Source: an uncultured Paracoccaceae bacterium
Lineage (GTDB): Bacteria > Pseudomonadota > Alphaproteobacteria > Rhodobacterales > Rhodobacteraceae
Assembly (NCBI GenBank): GCA_947500135.1
Contig: CANMQX010000011.1
Location: forward strand, 19,799 to 83,798
DNA length: 64,000 nucleotides
Direction: 5' to 3'
The stretch's first letter is position 1. The number at the start of each line of letters is the position of its first letter. Below are positions 57,700 through 64,000 of this stretch, piece by piece. The translations under genes were made by a program, and so were the position numbers. A model generated the notes under the pieces. That model saw only the letters and a program-made list of their open reading frames with translations. It was not told the origin of the DNA and did not search any database.

Positions 57700-58362
57700 T
57701 TAGAGGTGTTGATCGAAGAGCGACCAGACCGCGGTCAGCGACTTTGCAGTCTGATTCACTGATGAGAGCAGTCCCCGATCGTGCCAATTGCTTTGCAATG
57801 GTAGGGTCACAACAAGTCCCTTCCGACGGATAAGGTCAGCATGAGGATGATCGGGGTTATATGGTTTGGGGACGCGCTTGAGCGGCAAGGCGCCGTAGTC
57901 TGAGATCTGCCCGCCCAATTCGACAACGGCACCTATTCTCTCCGAAACGAGACCTCCCCATTTGTCGATAAAGGCGCGATATCTTCTCAGATCATCACCA
58001 CCAAGCGAGATGACACCGACGCTGAGAGACAGATCCTCCGCCCCGCAAGCAAGGAACCAACTCGCGCAGAGTTTATCCTGATCCGGCTGGGACCAGAGAA
58101 TATGGAGCCAAGGATTGTAAGGGGACTTGTCCTTGGAAAACCGAACGTCGCGGTAAATGCGGTAGACTTTCGGTAAGTGTGGTTGTTCGGTAAGTCGGCT
58201 CAAGTCTTCCGCTGCGAGGTCTGCAAAGAACTCGGCAGGTTTGCGGATATCATCCAAGTAGTGCTGCTTTCGCGGTTCAAACCACGCTTTTTCGTTGTTG
58301 GCCGCAAGCCCCCGAAAAAAGGGGCGTGCGGCATCGATCATATGTTCAAAACCATCTGACAT
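57700..58362 (-). CDS. DUF2461 (TIGR02453) family protein
   Basis: A 220-residue DUF2461 protein: ARPFFRGLAANNEKAWFEPR, KQHYLDDIRKPAEFFADLAA, VYRIYRDVRFSKDKSPYNPW and a GDDLRRYRAFIDKWG segment. Function unknown; widespread in bacteria. It lies 3 nt after the RND gene and 15 nt before the HAD-like gene. Confidence 0.92.
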   Translation of the reverse strand: MSDGFEHMIDAARPFFRGLAANNEKAWFEPRKQHYLDDIRKPAEFFADLAAEDLSRLTEQPHLPKVYRIYRDVRFSKDKSPYNPWLHILWSQPDQDKLCASWFLACGAEDLSLSVGVISLGGDDLRRYRAFIDKWGGLVSERIGAVVELGGQISDYGALPLKRVPKPYNPDHPHADLIRRKGLVVTLPLQSNWHDRGLLSSVNQTAKSLTAVWSLFDQHL

Positions 58363-58365
58363 CAG

Positions 58366-61300
58366 TTACTCCGCTGCGATCTTTAGAGCGTCAGTGCTGT
58401 TTCCGGGCTCTTTGGGAGTCTCTGGGGAGGGCTTGCGGAACCACCCGCGTTTTGTCTTGCCTCCTGCTTTTGCTCTCGCCGCTTTTTCTTCACGGCGCTC
58501 TTTCCTGAGATACGTGTGATAGAGCGCGGGGATGCCAATTAGCGTCAAAATGGATGCGAACCCGAGGCCGGCCATAATGGCGACAGCCATTGATGCAAAG
58601 AACGCGTCGCTGAGAAGCGGCACCATCCCGAGGATCGTTGTGGCCGCAGCTAGCACAACCGGGCGCAGACGGCTGACGGAAGCGGTGACGATGGCTTGCG
58701 ACTGCGGCAGGCCTTCCTCCTCCTTCTGGGCGTCGATTTCCTCAACAAGGACGATGGCGTTCTTGATGAGCATGCCCGACAGGCTCAGCAGGCCCAGAAG
58801 CGCGGTAAAGCTGAACGGCAGGTTGGTGAACAACAGCCCGAGACCCACACCTGTCACCGCCATTGGAACCACGGTCCAGATCACGGCGGTCTGGCGCAGC
58901 TTGCCGAACAGTAGCAGGGTGATGAGGAACATCGTGCCGAAGGCCAGCGGCATCTGGCGGCCAAGGCTCGCCTGCGCGGTGCTGGCGCTTTCGAACTCGC
59001 CACCCCACGCCATACGGTAACCGGGGGGGAGGTCCATCGCCTCAATGGCAGCGCGCACTTCAACAAAGGCCTGCGGCGGTAGGACGTCAGGGACTGTGAA
59101 GGCCTGTACGCTGATGGTCGGTGTCCGGTCGCGGCGTTGAATGAGCGTGTCGCGCGCAACCACGTCGAACCCGTCCACGACTTGCGCAAGGCTGGTGTAG
59201 CTCTGCGACGACGGCGCATAGATCGGCTGGTCCAGCAGATAGTCGGCGCTGGCCTGTTCGTTACGTGGCGTGCGGATGAGAACAGGGATTTGTCTGTCGT
59301 TCTCACGGAACGTGCCCACGCGCAGACCGTCTGTCGCCAGCGCAATGGCTTGGGACACATCCGCACGACTGATGCCAAGCGCTTGGGCGCGGTCCGTCGC
59401 AAAGATCGGCTGTGTCGTTAACTCCTGCTCACGCCAATCGGTGCGCTCGATGGTCAGAAGATCGGTCTGCTGCTCGAAGATGTTTTGGGCCTCCTGCGCC
59501 AGTTGGCGCAGCACCTGCGGATCGGGACCGGACAAGCGCACCTCGACATCAGCACCCACTGGTGGGCCATAGATGATCTGTTGCACGCGGGTCTCAGCCC
59601 AAGGCAAGGCTGTCCCCGCATAGGCGCTCAATGCGTCTCTAAGGTCGGGAATGGCGGTATGGTCTGTCACGCGAATGATCAATTGGCCGTAAGACGGGTT
59701 TGGATCCTCGGGCGTGTAGGTCAACAAAAAGCGCGTCATGCTGGACCCGATTGTCGCCGTAACCGCCTCAACCGACGGCTGCTGCAAAAGCCAGTCTTCC
59801 AGCACTGACAGGTCGTCGCTGGTTGACGCGATGGATGTCCCCTGCGCCGCGTTGTAGTTCAGATAGACCAGTGGTGTGGTAGCAGGCGGAAAGAATTGCT
59901 GTTTCACAAGTCCCATGGACCCGACACCGGCTACAGTGGCACCGAAAAGACCAATGATTACAAGCCAACGGACGCGCAGCGCGCCGCGAACCACTGCACC
60001 ATACCCTCGGAAGAAAAGCGTATCGTAGGGGTCTTTCGACCCTTCAGATGTATCGGTGCGGAAGAAATAGCTGGCCAGCAGAGGCGTGACCGTCACCGCA
60101 AGCAACCATGACAGAAGCAGTGAGATGCTGATCACTGCAAAGAGCGTGAACAGGAACTCGCCCGAGCTGTCAGGGCTGAGACCGATTCCGGCGAACGCCA
60201 TGATCCCGATGATGGTCGCCCCCAGCAATGGGATCTGGGTGCGACGCGCGACTTCGGCTGCGGCGTCAATGGCTTTGCGCCCGCGCCGCATTTGCACCTG
60301 CATGCCTTCGGCGACCACGATCGCGTTGTCGACCAGCATGCCCATCGCAATGATCAGCGCGCCCAGACTGATCCGCTCCACCTTGATGTCAAAGAGATTC
60401 ATGAAGAAGAACGTGAAGCTGACGGTCAGCAAAAGCGAGCCACCCACAACCACAGACGCCCGCCATCCCATGAACAGGGCCAGAACGGCGATGACGACGC
60501 CAACGGACATGGCGAGACTGCCGAGAAAATCTTGATTGGCCGTGTCGACAACACGATGTTGCTCATAAATAGGCTCAAGCGTCACGCCGGCAGGCAAAAG
60601 TGGCGTGATCTCGGCAAGACGATCTTCGACACGCTGTCCGACTGTCACGATATTCTCAGACGTCAGGCCTGCGACGCCGATGGTAAACGCCTCAACCCCG
60701 TTGTGCCGGATCATATGGCGAGGGGCATCGACCCGTCCTCGGGTGACATCGGCCACGTCTGTAAGGTTCAAAACCTCACCTTGAAACCCGAATGTCAGCG
60801 CGCTGATCTCGGAAACGCTGTCATCAGGGGCAGGTGCGGTGATGCGCACGTCCGCCCGATCATTGTCCGCTGTCCCCGTTGGAACGATCTCGTCTGCGGA
60901 GGACACGGCACCGACAACCACGCTCGGCGGCACGCCAAGCGCTGTCAGGATTTCACTGGAGGGCTCTACAAAAATCGCCTCTTCCGGCAGGCCAAGTGTC
61001 TGGGCATTTGCCACACCGTCGACTGTCAGCAGTTCGCGGCGCAGGAACGTCGCGATGTCCCAAACAGTCGCATCGTCATAGCCCGGTGCGGAGACGGCAT
61101 AAAGCAACCCGAACACATCGCCGAAGCTGTCATTGACCGTCGGGGGCAGCGCGCCGTTGGGCAATGACCCCTGCGCATCCGCCACCCGGTCGCGCATGTC
61201 ATCCCAGACCTGTGGCAACTCATCGCCGCCGAATGTGTCGCGGATTGTCACCTCGATTACGGACAGGCCTGGACGGTTAGTCGAGGTTATAAAATCCACC

Positions 61301-61527
61301 TCGTCCATCTGCTGTATCTCGGCTTCAAGCACCTCGGACACTTCGATGGCGACTTCCGCCGCCGTCGCACCGGGATAGGGCGTGATGATCAGCCCGGACT
61401 TGAGCGTGAACACAGGATCCTCGAGCTTACCCACACCCAAATATCCTGCGGCACCGCCGAACAGACAAAACAGCATAAGCAGCCATGTGTAGAGCGGTTT
61501 TTGAATTGATAGACGTGCGATCTGCAT
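58366..61527 (-). CDS. RND efflux pump, inner-membrane permease
   Basis: A 1053-residue RND permease with the typical plan: an N-terminal helix (KPLYTWLLMLFCLFGGAAGY), periplasmic porter domains with PGATAAEVAIEVSEVLEAEI, six-helix bundle with SLGALIIAMGMLVDNAIVVA (the single Asp typical of this subfamily), a second porter domain and a second bundle ending YHTYLRKERRE. Pumps small molecules out by proton exchange. No outer-membrane channel gene is nearby, so it must use one from elsewhere. Its start is 3 nt after the adaptor stop. Confidence 0.94.
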   Translation of the reverse strand: MQIARLSIQKPLYTWLLMLFCLFGGAAGYLGVGKLEDPVFTLKSGLIITPYPGATAAEVAIEVSEVLEAEIQQMDEVDFITSTNRPGLSVIEVTIRDTFGGDELPQVWDDMRDRVADAQGSLPNGALPPTVNDSFGDVFGLLYAVSAPGYDDATVWDIATFLRRELLTVDGVANAQTLGLPEEAIFVEPSSEILTALGVPPSVVVGAVSSADEIVPTGTADNDRADVRITAPAPDDSVSEISALTFGFQGEVLNLTDVADVTRGRVDAPRHMIRHNGVEAFTIGVAGLTSENIVTVGQRVEDRLAEITPLLPAGVTLEPIYEQHRVVDTANQDFLGSLAMSVGVVIAVLALFMGWRASVVVGGSLLLTVSFTFFFMNLFDIKVERISLGALIIAMGMLVDNAIVVAEGMQVQMRRGRKAIDAAAEVARRTQIPLLGATIIGIMAFAGIGLSPDSSGEFLFTLFAVISISLLLSWLLAVTVTPLLASYFFRTDTSEGSKDPYDTLFFRGYGAVVRGALRVRWLVIIGLFGATVAGVGSMGLVKQQFFPPATTPLVYLNYNAAQGTSIASTSDDLSVLEDWLLQQPSVEAVTATIGSSMTRFLLTYTPEDPNPSYGQLIIRVTDHTAIPDLRDALSAYAGTALPWAETRVQQIIYGPPVGADVEVRLSGPDPQVLRQLAQEAQNIFEQQTDLLTIERTDWREQELTTQPIFATDRAQALGISRADVSQAIALATDGLRVGTFRENDRQIPVLIRTPRNEQASADYLLDQPIYAPSSQSYTSLAQVVDGFDVVARDTLIQRRDRTPTISVQAFTVPDVLPPQAFVEVRAAIEAMDLPPGYRMAWGGEFESASTAQASLGRQMPLAFGTMFLITLLLFGKLRQTAVIWTVVPMAVTGVGLGLLFTNLPFSFTALLGLLSLSGMLIKNAIVLVEEIDAQKEEEGLPQSQAIVTASVSRLRPVVLAAATTILGMVPLLSDAFFASMAVAIMAGLGFASILTLIGIPALYHTYLRKERREEKAARAKAGGKTKRGWFRKPSPETPKEPGNSTDALKIAAE

Positions 61528-61530
61528 GGG

Positions 61531-62616
61531 TTAGATCCCTTCCACGGTCAGGCCGACAAACCGTTTTAGCTGTACATCTTCATCGATTAAATGTGCGCCG
61601 ATACGGACAATTTCGCTGCTGGGGGCGAGGCCGCGCACCTGAAACGTTGTGCCATTGGTGCTCGTGACCTCGACTGGCTGATAGCGCGCAATCAAACCGT
61701 CGTTTTCGGTCTCTTGCACAATGACAACGACCTGCGAGCCATCAGGCCGTGTCGCGATAGCAGTCGCGGGTACCGCGATCGTATCCTGCGCTGTCTCAAC
61801 GCTGGCAGAGACGACGATTGTCCGTCCGGGGAGAAGGAATGGAGACTGCTCGGTGTCGGCGGCGAGAGAGACTGTATAACTTTGCCCAACACGACCGGTC
61901 TCAGCGCGAAACTCTCGGAACGACAGGTCAATCGGGGTGTCGCTGTTGGCCAAAACACCCTCGAACCGAATGGCAGATAGGTCACCGATCTGCGACAAGA
62001 CCCGCTCGGGCAAGTCAAACTCGACCCGAATTTCCGACATATTGTGAATACGCAGGATGGGCTGACCTGGTTGAATGGTTGAAAACGGGGTCGCGATCCG
62101 GTCGGCAATCAGACCATCGAAAGGCGCTGCGATCTGTGCATCCGCCAATGCCTCGCGCGCCTCGCGCAAAGCGACGTCCGCGAGATCGCGCGCCGTCTCA
62201 GCGTCCTGTGCAAGCACGTCCGAGCCTACATTGCGAGAGGCAAGCTCAGCGGCGCGCATTTTGGCACGCTCGGCCTGTGCCAGTGCAAGCTCGGCCCGCT
62301 CCACGGCTCTTTCGAAGGGTGCAAGATCAAGCGCCGCCATAGGCGTGCCTGCGGAAACGCGACTGCCTTCCTGGGCTTCGATCTCGGTCAGATAGCCGCC
62401 AACCTCGAACGAGATCTCTACGGTTTCTAGGGCTGCGATCTGGCCAAAGAACTGCCGCGTGCTTGTACCGTTGCTTTCGGGAACGACATAGGTTTGCACG
62501 AAGATCGCTTGTGCATCGTTTGGCTCCGCGACCTCGACCGCGTCCTGCGCGAATGCAAAACAGGGAAGGCAGATTGCCGTGGCAATCAATTTTATTTTCA
62601 ACCATTCTTGTCCCAT
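61531..62616 (-). CDS. RND efflux pump, periplasmic adaptor
   Basis: A 361-residue membrane-fusion protein. A signal sequence (LIATAICLPCFAFAQD) precedes the barrel-sandwich domain (TVEISFEVGGYLTEIEAQEG), a short hairpin of coiled coil (VERAELALAQAERAKMRAAE) and the beta-barrel (IAAPFDGLIADRIATPFSTI, LPGRTIVVSASVETAQDTIA). First gene of the eight-gene operon, divergent from tetR with the operator in between. Confidence 0.92.
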   Translation of the reverse strand: MGQEWLKIKLIATAICLPCFAFAQDAVEVAEPNDAQAIFVQTYVVPESNGTSTRQFFGQIAALETVEISFEVGGYLTEIEAQEGSRVSAGTPMAALDLAPFERAVERAELALAQAERAKMRAAELASRNVGSDVLAQDAETARDLADVALREAREALADAQIAAPFDGLIADRIATPFSTIQPGQPILRIHNMSEIRVEFDLPERVLSQIGDLSAIRFEGVLANSDTPIDLSFREFRAETGRVGQSYTVSLAADTEQSPFLLPGRTIVVSASVETAQDTIAVPATAIATRPDGSQVVVIVQETENDGLIARYQPVEVTSTNGTTFQVRGLAPSSEIVRIGAHLIDEDVQLKRFVGLTVEGI

Positions 62617-62637
62617 CGCAAAGCGCTCCTATCTGGT

Positions 62638-62652
62638 AACCGACCGTTCGGT
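62638..62652. promoter_or_regulatory. TetR-type operator between adaptor gene and tetR
   Basis: ACCGA-CCGT-TCGGT (62639-62652) is a perfect 5-bp inverted repeat in the 67-nt divergent gap. AACCGACCGTT, the left part of it, recurs at 63371-63381 just after tetR. Likely repressor binding site. Confidence 0.65.
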
Positions 62653-62683
62653 AGGCAAGCTAGGCGAGGGATAGAGGACGTCA

Positions 62684-63307
62684 ATGGACACAGTCGAAAA
62701 AAATCAAGTGGGCAACCGGCAGGCCGAGATCATCCGGATCAGTACCGATCTATTTCTCAAGAACGGGTTTTCCGGCACGTCCATGAGCAAGATCGCCAAT
62801 GCCTGCAGCATCACAAAAGCGAGCCTCTATCATCACTTCGCCGGCAAGGAAGACCTATTCATTGCCTGCGTGACCGATGGCTACAAGTCAGCGCTTATCG
62901 CATTGGAGGACATTCTCGCGGACACCAGTCGACGCCCAGAAGCGCAAATGCGTCACGCGTTAGACACGCTCTATGAAACCATTATTTCTTCGCCTGTTGG
63001 TCGTATGTCGCCCCTTATTGCCGAAGTATCGCGCGCTTTCCCGTCCGTTGCGCGGTCGTTTCATGCGGATTATATCGAACCGCAGCAAGCGCTTTTGTGG
63101 CAGTTGATTGACCGAGGGATCGACCAGGGTGAGTTCAAGGACGTTGATAAGCAGGTGCTGGGGCATCTGATCTTTGGACCCATTGTCACCCTGTCGATGT
63201 CGCGGGAGATGTTCGCAAGCTTCGGCGATCTGGACGCGCATTTTCCGATCTCTCATCTACAGACAGGGCATTCGGACGTCATTTTGGGACTGCTAAAGGC
63301 AGACTAG
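62684..63307 (+). CDS. TetR-family repressor of the efflux operon
   Basis: A 207-residue TetR protein: N-terminal helix-turn-helix (RISTDLFLKNGFSGTSMSKI, ANACSITKASLYHHFAGKED, residues 20-60) and a C-terminal ligand domain with HALDTLYETIISSPVGRMSP. It faces the RND operon, so it probably represses that operon and itself until an exported compound binds. Confidence 0.92.
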   Translation: MDTVEKNQVGNRQAEIIRISTDLFLKNGFSGTSMSKIANACSITKASLYHHFAGKEDLFIACVTDGYKSALIALEDILADTSRRPEAQMRHALDTLYETIISSPVGRMSPLIAEVSRAFPSVARSFHADYIEPQQALLWQLIDRGIDQGEFKDVDKQVLGHLIFGPIVTLSMSREMFASFGDLDAHFPISHLQTGHSDVILGLLKAD

Positions 63308-63418
63308 GGAGACGGAAGGACCCGTATAGTCTCAGCTTGAGCGGCTACCTAAATTTACCCTGAAAAAGAAAACCGACCGTTGTTCTGCGCGCAGGCTCCG
63401 ACCTCAAACAGCAGAAAG

Positions 63419-63685
63419 TCACGCCAACAGCTTCTTTTCGCTTTCCTTCCAATGCACTACAGCATCGGGAAGCGGCACATCAGGCATCGCGGTGCCCAAC
63501 GCATCAACCGCATATGCATTGGTCACAAGACCATTGCGCGAGACAGCAGCCCCTTTGCAATAGCCGCTGGCGCACAACGGCCCGTCCAACGACGTGAACT
63601 GAAGAGTAAGGTAGTTCCAATGCGTGTCGCTGCCGGTCCAACGATAGCTCAGGTTGTACTTCTGCCCGAGTTTGAGTTGCTTGCG
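63419..63685 (-). pseudogene. 3' part of an unrecognised gene, probably broken
   Basis: A minus-strand frame without a start codon encodes QLKLGQKYNLSYRWTGSDTH, WNYLTLQFTSLDGPLCASGY, CKGAAVSRNGLVTNAYAVDA and GTAMPDVPLPDAVVHWKESE, then a stop. Composition and codon use look coding and two Cys could pair. The frame begins right after an in-frame TAA next to a run of eight G (63689-63696 on the plus strand), which suggests a frameshift there. I do not recognise the family. Confidence 0.4.
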
Positions 63686-63925
63686 TTAGGGGGGGGCGAT
63701 TGCGGGAGAGTGTGGAATCCTACGTTAGCGGGGTTGCAGCCGTTCGTCCGCCACGCGGCGAAAGAGGAAAAAGAGCCCACTTTGACCGATGCTGCAGTAT
63801 GTACGAACGGCGGCTTTGTATTTTCCGGGCCTTATCGAGTTAAGTTGCCGCTTTCATTCGGGCGAGATGCCATACTTACGAAGAACGCCCTCTATCTCAT
63901 CCTGCGAAATGTTTGACGACCGCTG

Positions 63926-64000
63926 TCATAGTGCTGTTAATTCCCGGACGTTTGCTTCAAAAAAATGAGCAAAATCAGTTACTGGTTGTGCTGTTATTTC
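63926..64000 (-). CDS. 3' end of a gene entering from the right, NmrA/SDR-like
   Basis: The last 24 codons are visible: EITAQPVTDFAHFFEANVRE then LTAL and TGA (63926-63928). The pattern E-x-T-x-x-P-x-x-F-x-x-F-x-x-x-x-x-x-x-L resembles the end of NmrA-like NAD(P)-binding proteins. After the stop the frame stays open for 23 more codons. Assignment rests on a short tail only. Confidence 0.4.
   Translation of the reverse strand, partial: EITAQPVTDFAHFFEANVRELTAL

Noticed and set aside
63380..63916. 178-codon plus-strand frame after tetR
   Set aside because: Composition is not protein-like, and the minus strand has a better coding signal over part of it.
1..64000. CRISPR arrays, tRNA or rRNA genes, intact insertion sequences
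   Set aside because: Looked for regularly spaced direct repeats, tRNA-like cloverleaf ends and transposase motifs; none found. The only phased repeats (23016-23050) are too short and lack spacers of CRISPR size.

Overview
The window looks like part of a large, mobilisable repABC plasmid (or a plasmid-derived replicon) of an alphaproteobacterium, most likely Rhodobacteraceae (Roseobacter group). The grounds are a complete repA-repB-repC cassette, the scpB/DUF1403/recombinase module beside it, a VirD1/VirD2/VirD4 mobilisation set, and a block of DUF genes (DUF736, DUF2493, DUF3768, DUF6878, DUF6915, DUF6927, ArdC-like, strawberry-notch-like helicase) that I know from plasmids of this group. No rRNA, tRNA, CRISPR array or intact insertion sequence was seen. 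All calls come from reading the sequence; no database search was possible.

Layout. (1) 0-13.9 kb is a defence and addiction island: the start of a ubiquitin-like gene at the left edge, a HigB/HigA-ImmA pair, a TacA/TacT-type RHH-GNAT pair with a third gene, a five-gene operon (sbcD, sbcC, zinc-ribbon protein, 77-aa protein, PD-(D/E)XK nuclease) facing a CapW/BrxR-type WYL regulator, and a Gabija-like OLD nuclease/UvrD helicase pair. (2) 13.9-21.7 kb is the replicon core: scpB, DUF1403, tyrosine recombinase, serine recombinase, repABC, and a pair of 16-bp palindromes that probably form parS. (3) 21.7-42.5 kb is plasmid accessory DNA: Fic, ArdC-like, ParB-like, several DUF genes, RelBE-like TA, a giant helicase, an XRE-ImmA/IrrE pair, DUF3800 and DUF2493, with decayed duplicates between them. 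(4) 42.5-47.5 kb is the mobilisation module: candidate oriT, virD1/mobC, virD2 relaxase and the virD4 coupling protein. No virB genes lie in the window. (5) 47.5-53.3 kb carries chromosome-like cargo with clear decay: a serine hydrolase, GrpB, a YdeI-family pseudogene, an alpha/beta hydrolase facing a YafY regulator, and remnants of a proline dehydrogenase and a DJ-1/PfpI protein. (6) 53.4-63.3 kb is an eight-gene operon (RND adaptor, RND pump, DUF2461, degenerate HAD protein, TauD-like dioxygenase, two MFS exporters, VOC protein) facing a TetR repressor.

The most interesting system is the WYL-regulated SbcD-SbcC-zinc-ribbon-77aa-nuclease operon at 3.8-11.1 kb. It has the layout of a phage-defence locus (divergent CapW/BrxR-type regulator, inverted-repeat operators, coupled genes, other defence genes on both sides), but I do not recognise the combination as a named system. 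Other notable items are a probable structured small RNA with its own promoter and terminator at 38.2 kb, a 13-bp inverted-repeat oriT candidate at 42.9 kb, a HAD protein that has lost its catalytic aspartates, and several pseudogenes and small genes that simple ORF calling would miss.
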